From Nitriliruptoraceae bacterium (GTDB taxonomy: Bacteria; Actinomycetota; Nitriliruptoria; Nitriliruptorales; Nitriliruptoraceae): a DNA stretch of 7,740 nucleotides. Both the position numbers and the translations under genes were made by a program. Shown here piece by piece: positions 1-5,888 of the stretch. The first letter of the stretch is position 1, and every line of letters begins with the position of its first letter. Location of the stretch: positions 1 to 7,740 of the forward strand of contig SKLC01000139.1 of the NCBI GenBank assembly GCA_007123425.1, in the 5' to 3' direction. The notes below the pieces were generated by a model. The model was not told the origin of the DNA. It saw only the letters and a list, made by a program, of their open reading frames with translations, and did no database searches.

Positions 1-472
1 CCGCGAGGCCGGCGCCGGCGGAGTCGCCGACCACGGCGACGCGCTCCGGCGGCGTCTGGGACGCCAGCTCCTTGTAGGCGGCCGAGGCGTCGTCGAGCGC
101 CGCGGGGTGGGGATGCTCGGGCGCGAGCCGGTAGTCGGGCACGACCACCGGCGCGCGGGTGGCTGCCGCGAGCCGTCCCGCGAAGGCCCGATAGCTGGCC
201 GCTGTGCCCAGGACGTAGCCCCCACCGTGCAGGAAGAGCACCGCCCGCTCGTCGCGAGCGTCGGGCGGATCGTGGCGCAGCGCAGGGATCCCGCCGACGG
301 TGACCTCGGTGGTGGTCACGCCCTCGGGCGGCTGCTCGGCGGCGGCCATCTTCTCGCGCCGCTGCCGCTGGGTCGCCAGCGGCAGCCGGGGATCGAGGAC
401 GAAGCGGCCCACGAGCCGGGCGACGGGTCGAAGGGCCCAGGCGGGCAGGCGTCGCTGTCGTGTGTCCGCCAT
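1..472 (-). CDS. alpha/beta-hydrolase, HSL-family (family IV) esterase/lipase, C-terminus off the window
   Basis: This is the first 157 residues of a carboxylesterase of the hormone-sensitive-lipase group. The start is the ATG at 472-470, one base after the stop of the upstream monooxygenase (TGA-C-ATG). A GGGAGG ribosome-binding site lies 5 bases before it, inside the last codons of that gene, so the two are probably translationally coupled. The oxyanion-hole motif HGGG is at residues 82-85, the family segment DYRLAPEHPHPAA starts at residue 113, and the nucleophile elbow GDSAG is at 149-153 with Ser151. The catalytic Asp and His would lie beyond the left edge. Full-length members have about 300-350 residues. 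The N-terminus is basic and shows no clear signal peptide, so a cytoplasmic enzyme is likely. Next to a Baeyer-Villiger-type oxygenase it plausibly hydrolyses the ester or lactone that enzyme makes; this role is inferred. The family is certain and the substrate unknown. Confidence 0.92.
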   Translation of the reverse strand, partial: MADTRQRRLPAWALRPVARLVGRFVLDPRLPLATQRQRREKMAAAEQPPEGVTTTEVTVGGIPALRHDPPDARDERAVLFLHGGGYVLGTAASYRAFAGRLAAATRAPVVVPDYRLAPEHPHPAALDDASAAYKELASQTPPERVAVVGDSAGAGLA

Positions 473-473
473 G

Positions 474-1970
474 TCAGCCTCCCACCGTCGCGTACGCGGG
501 GATGCGCTCGCGGGTGCGGCGCGGCATGACCACGTGGTCGCTGAGGTCGATGCGCCGGGTGAGGTGGCGGAACTGGAAGGTGTAGCCCGGCCAGTTGTTG
601 GTGTTGCGCCCGTCGGCCGTCGTGTACCAGCTCTCGCAGCCGCCCTCGAACACGGTCTGTCGGCTGCGCTGCTCGACGTCGGCGTTGAACCTTGCCTGCG
701 CGTCGTCGGTCACGTCGGCCCAGGCCAGGCCCTCCTCGTCGAGGGTGCGCAGCTGCGCGAGGACGTACTCGAACTGGCTCTCGAGGATGAAGATGATCGA
801 GTTGGACCCCAGGTTCGTGTTGGGGCCGTAGAGCAGGAACAGGTTCGGGAAGCCGGCCACCGTGGTGCCCCGGTAGGCCTCCGCGCCCTCGTGCCAGTAC
901 TCGTGCAGGTCGCGGCCGTCACGCCCCCGCACCTGCATGGGCACCAGGAACTCCAGGGTGCGGAAGCCGGTGCCGAACACCAGCGCGTCACAGGGGTGAT
1001 GCACGCCGTCGGCGTCGACGACCCCGTCGGCGGTGACGCGCGTGACCGGCCGCGGCACCAGGCGCACGTCCTCGCGCATCAGCGTCGGGTACCACTCGTC
1101 GGAGACGAGCACCCGCTTGCACCCCATCGGGTAGTCCGGGACCAGGGCCTCGCGCAGCGCGGGGTCCGGCACCTGCTCGTCGAGCATGCCGCGCCACTTC
1201 TGGTGCAGCGCCTTGCGCAGCCCTGATTCCCGGGTGAAGGCGTGGGTGACCAGCTCGAGGCGCAGGTACTGCGATGCGCGCGGCACCTTGAACAGCCACG
1301 GCGCGCGCGCCTGCATCCGCTGATGCCGGTGGCCGTAGGGGCGGTCCTCGCGTGGGAGCAGGTAGGGGGCCGAGCGCTGGAAGACCGTGACGTGCTCGGC
1401 CGCCTCGGCGAGGTGGGGCACGAACTGGATCGCGCTCGCGCCGGTGCCCACGACGCCGACGCGCCTGCCCGCGAGATCCACGTCGTGACGCCAGCGGGCC
1501 GAGTGCCAGCTCGGCCCCTCGAAGTCGTCGAGCCCGGGGAAGTCCGGGACGAACGGGCGGTTGAGCTGGCCCACGCCGGAGACGACCGCATCGGCGTCCA
1601 GTTCGTCGCCGTCGTTGAGCGCGAGGCGCCAGCGGTCGGCGCCGTCGTCCCAGGTCACCGACCGCACCTCGGTGCCCAGCCGCAGGTAGCGCTCGAGGCC
1701 GTGGGCACGAACCAGCTCCTCGAGGTAGGCCAGGATCTCCGGCTGCTGGGAGTAGCGCCGGGTCCAGCGTCCGGGGTGGAAGGAGAAGGAGTACAGGTGG
1801 GAGGGCACGTCGCAGGCAGCGCCCGGATAGGTGTTGTCGCGCCAGGTGCCGCCGATGTGGTCGGCCTTGTCGAGCACGACGAGATCGCGGTAGCCGGCCT
1901 GCTGCAGCCGCACGGCCATGCCCAGGCCGCCGAAGCCGGCGCCGATGATCGCGATGCGTCGAGCCCCCAT
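474..1970 (-). CDS. flavin-containing Baeyer-Villiger-type monooxygenase (FAD/NADPH)
   Basis: This 498-residue flavoprotein should use NADPH and O2 to oxygenate a ketone or similar substrate. The FAD Rossmann motif GAGFGG is at residues 10-15. The second family fingerprint, [AG]GxWxxxx[FY]P[GM]xxxD, is exact at residues 40-54. The type I Baeyer-Villiger fingerprint FxGxxxHxxxW spans 150-160 but is followed by Arg161 rather than the usual Pro or Asp. The NADPH Rossmann motif GTGASA is at 175-180, an ATG-like segment VFGTGF at 331-336, and GPNTNLG at 382-388. The ATG at 1970 is chosen because the Rossmann strand begins five residues later and GGGAGGA lies 10 bases upstream; starting at 2051 would add 27 residues unlike the family. 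The gene sits between a kinase gene and a directly abutting esterase gene, a classic oxygenase-esterase pairing. It could be an N-hydroxylating or other class B monooxygenase, but the 4-hydroxyacetophenone-monooxygenase-like group fits best. The substrate cannot be read from sequence. Confidence 0.93.
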   Translation of the reverse strand: MGARRIAIIGAGFGGLGMAVRLQQAGYRDLVVLDKADHIGGTWRDNTYPGAACDVPSHLYSFSFHPGRWTRRYSQQPEILAYLEELVRAHGLERYLRLGTEVRSVTWDDGADRWRLALNDGDELDADAVVSGVGQLNRPFVPDFPGLDDFEGPSWHSARWRHDVDLAGRRVGVVGTGASAIQFVPHLAEAAEHVTVFQRSAPYLLPREDRPYGHRHQRMQARAPWLFKVPRASQYLRLELVTHAFTRESGLRKALHQKWRGMLDEQVPDPALREALVPDYPMGCKRVLVSDEWYPTLMREDVRLVPRPVTRVTADGVVDADGVHHPCDALVFGTGFRTLEFLVPMQVRGRDGRDLHEYWHEGAEAYRGTTVAGFPNLFLLYGPNTNLGSNSIIFILESQFEYVLAQLRTLDEEGLAWADVTDDAQARFNADVEQRSRQTVFEGGCESWYTTADGRNTNNWPGYTFQFRHLTRRIDLSDHVVMPRRTRERIPAYATVGG

Positions 1971-2083
1971 CAGCTCAGTCTCCTCCCGCTCCCCGGGCGA
2001 TGATCCTCGTGGCGGGGCGGGGAGCCTGCGGCGCGCATGCGCATAGCGCATTCGCTGTGCGGTCAGCGGGAGACGTGGCGTGC
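1971..2083 (-). promoter_or_regulatory. 113-base leader between kinase gene and monooxygenase gene
   Basis: This gap precedes the monooxygenase-esterase pair. Positions 1981-1987 give the ribosome-binding site GGGAGGA on the minus strand. Immediately upstream is an 8-base perfect inverted repeat (1988-1995 with 2018-2025, GCTCCCCG/CGGGGAGC, 22-base loop) that would hold the region next to the ribosome-binding site in a stem. A second, small repeat, ATGCGC/GCGCAT, lies at 2037-2042 and 2046-2051. I see no convincing -35/-10 pair and no copy of the CCTAGC motif found at the other promoters. Most likely the pair is read through from the lipoprotein-kinase transcript, with possible leader structure. 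In DNA this GC-rich such stems can arise by chance. Confidence 0.3.
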
Positions 2084-3115
2084 TCAGCGGGTGAGGACAC
2101 GCGCCTGCTCGAGGAGGGCGACGGCCATGCCGTGCAGTCGGTCGCCCACCTCCACCGGTGCCAGACCGGCGCAGGCCCGGGCGTGGGTGCCCTCGAGGAT
2201 GAGGCCGAGCCGGTAGCAGGCCAACACCCGGTACCAGGGCAGGTCGGAGAGGTCGCGGTCGCTGCCCTGCGCGTAGCGGGCGACCAGCTCATCCCGCGTG
2301 GGCAGCCCCGGGATGTGGACGTCGCCGGCGACCTGTGCGGCGTTGTCGGCCTCGGGCCAGGTCGCCAGCAGGTGGCCGAGGTCGAGCAGCGGATCGCCCT
2401 GGGTGCTCAGCTCCCAGTCGACGATCGCCGCCAGATCGCCGCGGTCCCACCGCGCCAGCACGTTCGTCAGGGTGTAGTCGCCGTGGATGATGCCCACGCG
2501 CCACGTCGTGGGCCGGTGTGCCTCGAGCCAGGCGCCGGTCTCGTCGACCGCCGGCAGCTGCGCGCCCTGGTAGCCGTCGAGCTCGCGGTAGCTCTCCAGC
2601 TGCCGCCGCCACCGGGCGACCTGCCGCTCGAGCCACCCCTCGGGTCGGCCCAGGTCGCCCAGGCCGAGCTCGACCGGATCGAGGCGCCCGAGCGCCGCGA
2701 TGCCGTCGGCCATCGCCAGGCCCAGCCCGTGGCCCATCGACGGATCGTCGAGGTAGGCCTGGGGGAGCTCCACCGTGGGATTGAAGCCCTCCACGGGCTC
2801 CATGAGATAGAAAGCCGCCCCGATGAGGTCCGTGTCCGGGTGCCCTGCGATGAAGCCGGGATGCGGGACGTCGGTGCCGGCCAGGGCCGCCAGCACCCGT
2901 GCCTCGCGGCGCATGGTCTCGTCGCTGTTCTTGCGCTTGTGGGGCGGCGGCCGGCGCAGCACATAGGTCCGCTCGCCGCGGCGGAGCTGCAGGAGGATGT
3001 TCTGGGTCCCGCCTCCGAGCTGCTGGACATCCTCGATCGGGCCCTCGCCCAGGCCGCGCTCGTCCATCCAGGTGCGGACGCGGTCGAGGTCGACCGATGC
3101 GAAGGTGTCCGTCAC
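2084..3115 (-). CDS. APH-fold phosphotransferase of the ACAD10/11-LvaA type (small-molecule kinase)
   Basis: This 343-residue protein has the aminoglycoside-phosphotransferase (APH) kinase fold. A Gly-rich nucleotide loop, LGGGTQN, is at residues 33-39, followed by YVLRRPPP (51-58), the usual form in the acyl-CoA-linked branch. The catalytic-loop motif HGDYTLTNVL is at 211-220 with base Asp213 and Asn218, and the metal-binding IVDWE at 231-235 with Asp233, continuing into GDPLLDLG. Known relatives, LvaA of levulinate catabolism and the kinase domains of ACAD10/11, phosphorylate 4-hydroxyacyl-CoAs. Together with the oxygenase and crotonase neighbours, that makes a metabolic kinase more likely than an antibiotic-resistance enzyme. 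The start is chosen as GTG at 3115, with GGGGAG seven bases upstream. The GTG at 3154 would add 13 residues but lies within a 13-base-pair inverted repeat and has no good ribosome-binding site. The substrate is inferred only. Confidence 0.88.
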   Translation of the reverse strand: MTDTFASVDLDRVRTWMDERGLGEGPIEDVQQLGGGTQNILLQLRRGERTYVLRRPPPHKRKNSDETMRREARVLAALAGTDVPHPGFIAGHPDTDLIGAAFYLMEPVEGFNPTVELPQAYLDDPSMGHGLGLAMADGIAALGRLDPVELGLGDLGRPEGWLERQVARWRRQLESYRELDGYQGAQLPAVDETGAWLEAHRPTTWRVGIIHGDYTLTNVLARWDRGDLAAIVDWELSTQGDPLLDLGHLLATWPEADNAAQVAGDVHIPGLPTRDELVARYAQGSDRDLSDLPWYRVLACYRLGLILEGTHARACAGLAPVEVGDRLHGMAVALLEQARVLTR

Positions 3116-3137
3116 GTGCTGGCTCCCCGAGCGGTCA

Positions 3138-3166
3138 TCGGGGCCGGGCGTCACGCCCGGCCCCGA
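3138..3166 (-). terminator. strong GC hairpin between lipoprotein and kinase genes (terminator, attenuator or mRNA stabiliser)
   Basis: Positions 3138-3150 and 3154-3166 form a perfect 13-base-pair inverted repeat around a 3-base loop. It starts 13 bases after the lipoprotein stop codon and ends 22 bases before the chosen kinase start. No T-run follows it, so it is not a canonical intrinsic terminator, although such hairpins are common in GC-rich actinobacteria. Its position fits partial termination or 3'-end protection, which would make the binding protein more abundant than the downstream enzymes, a usual arrangement for solute-binding proteins. Confidence 0.55.
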
Positions 3167-3178
3167 AGCTGGCCCCGA

Positions 3179-4774
3179 CTACTCCTCGGCGCGGATCCCG
3201 ACACCCCGGAACTCCGGCTGGCGCGGCCCCTGCGCGAGGTTGAAGCCCACGACCCGGTCCGTCCAGGCGTTGGGCTGGATGTCGTGGAACAGGTACACGG
3301 CGAGCGCTTCCTCGGTGATCGCCTCGATCAGCGGCTGGAAGGCCTCCGAGCGCTCCTCGACCGTCGGCGGCTCCATGGCGGCCGTGTGGAGCTCGGCCAC
3401 CTCGTCGACCACGTGGTCACCGGGGTTGAAGAAGCCGGGCATGTAGCCCTGCTGGATGAGGATCGAAGGGTCTGCCGGCCCCGAGTTCGGCCCCACCACG
3501 GCGTCGCCCTGCTCCTGGCCGTAGAAGATGTCGGGGGCCTGCACGGTCTCGACCGTGCGGATGTCGGCGGTCACCCCGATCTCCTCGAGCTGTGCCTGCA
3601 CGGCCTCCGCGGTGCGGGTGTGCAGGTCGAGCCCCGGGTTGATCAGCTCGAACTCGAGCTCGCCCTCCTCGTAGCCGGCCTCCTCGAGCAGCTCCTGGGC
3701 GCGCTCGGGGTCGTAGGGGTAGCGGTCGGTCACATCGGGGTTGTGCGCCCAGTGCCCCTCCGGGAAGGGCTGCACGGCCGGCTCGCCGTGCCCGAACAGG
3801 ACCCCCTCGATCAGGGCATCGCGGTCGATGGCGTGGTTGATGGCCTGGCGGACCCGCACGTCGTCGAACGGCTCGGTCGATCGGTTGAAGCCCATCGCAT
3901 AGTGGGCGAGCGTGACGACACCCTCGACGTTGAGGCCCTGCCCCTCCGCCTCGTCCCACTGGTAATGGTCGAGGAAGGTGGCGTCGATCTGGCCGTCACG
4001 CATGGCGTTGAGCCGCGTCTGCTCGTCGGGCATCACGTGGATCTCGAAGCGCGAGATGTTGATCGCCTCGGGGTCCCAGTAGTCCTCGTAGGGCTCGAAG
4101 ACGGTCACGTCGTCCTGGCGGTACTCGACCACCTCGTACATGCCCGCACCCACGGGCTGCTGGTCGAGGTCCTCGTTGTCGAAGGCCTCCGGGCTGATCA
4201 TCATGCCGGCGCGGTCCGAGAGGGCGAGCGGGATGTGGCCGCCCGGTCCGTCGAAGTCGAGGCGCACGGTCATGTCGTCCTCCACCGTGACCTCGTCGAT
4301 GGCGCCGAGCGAGGCGGCGGCGGTGCTGCCCTCCACGGTGAGCGCCCGCTCGATGTTGGCGGCCACGGCGTCGGCGTCGAGGGGCTCGCCGTCGTGGAAG
4401 GTCACGCCCTCGCGGATGGAGAGCTCGAGTGCGGTGTCGTCGTCGACGAACTCCCAGTCCTCGGCCAACCCGGGGATCGGCTCGGCCTCCAGGGAGCGGT
4501 GGATGAGGCGGTCGTAGGTCACCGCCAGGGTGGTGAGGTCGAACGGGGTCGCCGACAGGTGCGGGTCGAATCGGCCCGGGCTGATCGTGTACGCGTAGCG
4601 GAACGTCGCGTCCTCGTCGAGCTCGGCGTCCGCGGCGTCCTCGGTCGCCTCGGCCTCGTCCTCCGTGTCCGGATCCGTGGCGACGCCGTCGTCATCCTCC
4701 ACCGGCGCGCAGGCGGCGAGCGCGACCAGCAGCGCCGTGGTGACTCCACCGAGGAGTCGGGTTCCCCTGAGCAT
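3179..4774 (-). CDS. ABC-transporter solute-binding lipoprotein, family 5 (peptide/nickel/opine type)
   Basis: This 531-residue extracytoplasmic binding protein captures a solute for an ABC importer. The start is the ATG at 4774, with GAGGGAG six bases upstream; the in-frame ATG at 4795 would put seven charged residues before the signal peptide. Residues 1-21 form a lipoprotein signal peptide, with Arg3 and Arg6, a hydrophobic core at about 11-20, and lipobox LAAC with Cys22 as the lipidated residue. Residues 22-56 form a tether with 17 Asp/Glu and no basic residue. The mature domain has the family 5 features REGVTFHDG (121-129) followed by DADAVAANIERAL, and a later FDDVRVRQAINHAIDRDAL segment. 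About 530 residues is normal for DppA/OppA-like proteins. No permease or ATPase gene is in the window. It is first in the leftward unit, ahead of kinase, oxygenase and esterase genes, suggesting uptake of their substrate. The ligand need not be a peptide. Confidence 0.95.
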   Translation of the reverse strand: MLRGTRLLGGVTTALLVALAACAPVEDDDGVATDPDTEDEAEATEDAADAELDEDATFRYAYTISPGRFDPHLSATPFDLTTLAVTYDRLIHRSLEAEPIPGLAEDWEFVDDDTALELSIREGVTFHDGEPLDADAVAANIERALTVEGSTAAASLGAIDEVTVEDDMTVRLDFDGPGGHIPLALSDRAGMMISPEAFDNEDLDQQPVGAGMYEVVEYRQDDVTVFEPYEDYWDPEAINISRFEIHVMPDEQTRLNAMRDGQIDATFLDHYQWDEAEGQGLNVEGVVTLAHYAMGFNRSTEPFDDVRVRQAINHAIDRDALIEGVLFGHGEPAVQPFPEGHWAHNPDVTDRYPYDPERAQELLEEAGYEEGELEFELINPGLDLHTRTAEAVQAQLEEIGVTADIRTVETVQAPDIFYGQEQGDAVVGPNSGPADPSILIQQGYMPGFFNPGDHVVDEVAELHTAAMEPPTVEERSEAFQPLIEAITEEALAVYLFHDIQPNAWTDRVVGFNLAQGPRQPEFRGVGIRAEE

Positions 4775-4798
4775 GAGACTCTCCCTCTCTTCCAAGAT

Positions 4799-4811
4799 GC
4801 GGGCATCCCGC
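4799..4811 (-). repeat. small hairpin in the lipoprotein-gene leader
   Basis: GCGGG (4799-4803) and CCCGC (4807-4811) form a 5-base-pair stem with a 3-base loop, about 25 bases upstream of the lipoprotein start codon. It is short and could be chance in GC-rich DNA, but it adds to the structured leader together with the repeats at 4841-4870. Confidence 0.3.
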
Positions 4812-4840
4812 GGTGCCTGTCGGCTCGGCGGGCTCGGTCG

Positions 4841-4870
4841 GTGAGCTCCTCACGCTCTCCGTGTGAGGAG
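4841..4870 (-). repeat. overlapping, mutually exclusive inverted repeats in the lipoprotein-gene leader
   Basis: GTGAG (4841-4845) pairs with CTCAC (4849-4853) around a 3-base loop. The same CTCAC also belongs to CTCCTCAC (4846-4853), which pairs perfectly with GTGAGGAG (4863-4870). Both stems cannot form at once. The segment lies between the candidate leftward promoter and the lipoprotein start, so it would be in the 5' leader. It could be an attenuator-like switch or a protein-binding site with three GTGAG half-sites. It matches no riboswitch class I know. Confidence 0.4.
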
Positions 4871-4880
4871 GCCTCGACCG

Positions 4881-4917
4881 CGCTAGTAGCCTAGCGATCG
4901 CTCGGTCGTGTCGCTAG
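4881..4917. promoter_or_regulatory. cluster of CGCTAG inverted repeats, including operator-like site A
   Basis: CGCTAG occurs at 4881-4886, its reverse complement CTAGCG at 4891-4896, and CGCTAG again at 4912-4917. Within this, 4890-4905 matches the perfect palindrome CCTAGCGATCGCTAGG at 15 of 16 positions. The array covers the candidate -10 (4893-4888) and -35 (4914-4909) of the leftward unit, so a protein bound here could block RNA polymerase. TetR- or GntR-like repressors are typical binders of such sites, but no regulator gene is in the window. Confidence 0.5.
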
Positions 4918-4957
4918 GGGTGTGCGCGATCCTCTCGGTGGCCTCGCCGCCCAGAGG

Positions 4958-4973
4958 CCTAGCTATCGATAGG
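4958..4973. promoter_or_regulatory. operator-like site B upstream of the crotonase gene
   Basis: The sequence CCTAGCTATCGATAGG contains the perfect 10-base palindrome CTATCGATAG (4964-4973) and shares CCTAGCKATCGMT with sites A and C. It ends 11 bases before the candidate -10 TAGGAT (4985-4990), so it overlaps where the -35 contact would lie. That placement fits repression of the rightward unit. The role is inferred from position and similarity. Confidence 0.5.
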
Positions 4974-4984
4974 TCATGGCCGGC

Positions 4985-4990
4985 TAGGAT
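4985..4990 (+). promoter_or_regulatory. candidate -10 element for the crotonase-phosphatase unit
   Basis: TAGGAT fits the actinobacterial TAnnnT -10 pattern and lies 52 bases before the crotonase ATG. No TTGACA-like hexamer stands out 16-18 bases upstream. A weak -35 overlapped by operator-like site B would fit a regulated promoter. Confidence 0.35.
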
Positions 4991-5042
4991 GGCCCGAGGG
5001 CCCTGTCCGGGTCGCCGACCGCCGGGAGCAGCGAGGGAGAGC

Positions 5043-5888
5043 ATGCAGTACCAAGAGATCGCCTACGACGTCGAGGACGGCATCGCCACGGTGACCCTCG
5101 ATCGTCCCGAGGCGCTCAACGCCTTCACGGCGACGATGATGGAAGAGCTGCTCGACGTCTTCGACCGCATCGACGAGGACGACGACGTGCGTGCCGTGGT
5201 CGTGACGGGCCGCGGTCGCGGGTTCTGCGCCGGTGCCGATCTGTCGTCGGGAGGTGAGACCTTCTCCTACGGCGCACAGGAGACCGTGCACCGTGACGGC
5301 GGCGGACGGGTGACGCTGCGCATCTTCGACTGCCTCAAGCCGGTCATCGCCGCGATCAACGGCCCCGCCGTGGGCATCGGCATCACCATGACGCTGCCGA
5401 TGGACATCCGCCTGGTCGCCCGAGGCGCGAAGCTCGGCTTCGTCTTCGCCCGCCGGGGCATCGTGCCCGAGGCGTGCTCGAGCTGGTTCCTGCCGCGCAT
5501 CGTGGGCATCGCTCAGGCCCAGGAGTGGGTCGTCACCGGGCGCGTCTTCGATGCCGACGAGGCGCTGCGAGGCGGCCTGGTCAGAAGCGTCCACGACGGC
5601 GACGACGTGCTCACCGAGGCCTACGCGATCGCCCGCGAGATCGCGACGTACTCGGCGCCCGTCTCGGTCGCGCTGTCGCGTCAGCTGCTGTGGCGGATGC
5701 AGGGCGCGTCCCACCCGATGGAGGCGCACCGCATCGACTCGCGCGCCATCTCCGCGACCGGGGCGGCGCCGGATGCCGCCGAGGGCGTCACCGCGTTCCT
5801 CGAGAAGCGCGAGCCGCGCTTCACCATGCGTCCGAGCACCGACATGCCCGACTTCTTCCCCTGGTGGGACGAGCCCGAGTTCGAGTGA
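5043..5888 (+). CDS. crotonase-fold enoyl-CoA hydratase/isomerase family protein
   Basis: This 281-residue acyl-CoA enzyme has the crotonase fold. Residues 13-27 hold the N-terminal strand and DRPEALNAF segment. The first oxyanion-hole segment GFCAGADL is at 60-67 and the second, INGPAVGIGI, at 105-114. Both glutamates of classical enoyl-CoA hydratase appear replaced: by my alignment to rat hydratase, Glu144 corresponds to Thr115 and Glu164 to Phe135. Instead, Glu143 lies in GIVPEACSSW, at the position of the catalytic Glu in delta3,delta2-enoyl-CoA isomerases of the ECI2 type (PEGCSS). An isomerase-like reaction on a CoA thioester is therefore more likely than hydration. The start at 5043 is chosen for GAGGGAGA just upstream and for the family-like N-terminus; the upstream in-frame GTG at 4908 would place 45 residues across the promoter. 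The stop overlaps the next gene's start. The carboxyl end FFPWWDEPEFE is rich in aromatic and acidic residues. Confidence 0.93.
   Translation: MQYQEIAYDVEDGIATVTLDRPEALNAFTATMMEELLDVFDRIDEDDDVRAVVVTGRGRGFCAGADLSSGGETFSYGAQETVHRDGGGRVTLRIFDCLKPVIAAINGPAVGIGITMTLPMDIRLVARGAKLGFVFARRGIVPEACSSWFLPRIVGIAQAQEWVVTGRVFDADEALRGGLVRSVHDGDDVLTEAYAIAREIATYSAPVSVALSRQLLWRMQGASHPMEAHRIDSRAISATGAAPDAAEGVTAFLEKREPRFTMRPSTDMPDFFPWWDEPEFE

Larger units (their letters stand above)
4775..5042. promoter_or_regulatory. divergent promoter region between the leftward and rightward units
   Basis: These 268 bases separate two outward-reading genes and must hold both promoters. Five of the window's six CTAG tetranucleotides are here (4883, 4891, 4914, 4959, 4984), along with several palindromes. 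For the leftward unit a candidate -10, TAGGCT, lies on the minus strand at 4893-4888, with a weak -35, GCGACA, at 4914-4909 (15-base spacing). For the rightward unit a candidate -10, TAGGAT, is at 4985-4990 with no clear -35. Inverted repeats at 4799-4811 and 4841-4870 would lie in the leftward mRNA leader. No small gene is convincing here. Confidence 0.75.

Noticed and set aside
300..2003. Long plus-strand frames opposite the esterase and monooxygenase genes (300-1226, 1242-2003)
   Set aside because: No domain, no good ribosome-binding site, and full overlap with a gene carrying exact family fingerprints on the other strand.
2033..2051. GCGCATGCGC palindrome and overlapping small repeat as an operator
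   Set aside because: Short alternating GC palindromes are expected by chance at this base composition, and no promoter hexamers accompany it.
2084..3115. Kinase as an aminoglycoside-resistance gene
   Set aside because: The YVLRRPPP form and metabolic neighbours fit the acyl-CoA-linked branch better; there is no mobile element or other resistance gene nearby.
3116..3154. GTG at 3154 as kinase start
   Set aside because: It lies inside a perfect inverted repeat and lacks a ribosome-binding site at proper spacing, while GTG 3115 has GGGGAG seven bases upstream.
2000..4894. Stop-free plus-strand reading frame of 2.9 kb opposite the kinase and lipoprotein genes
   Set aside because: It is the antisense shadow of two well-supported genes in high-GC DNA, has a Val/Gly/Arg/His-rich composition with no recognisable domain, and spans a gene boundary.
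4908..5042. Upstream GTG as crotonase start
   Set aside because: It would add 45 residues unlike the family and place coding sequence over the candidate -10 and operator-like site B; the ATG at 5043 has a good ribosome-binding site.
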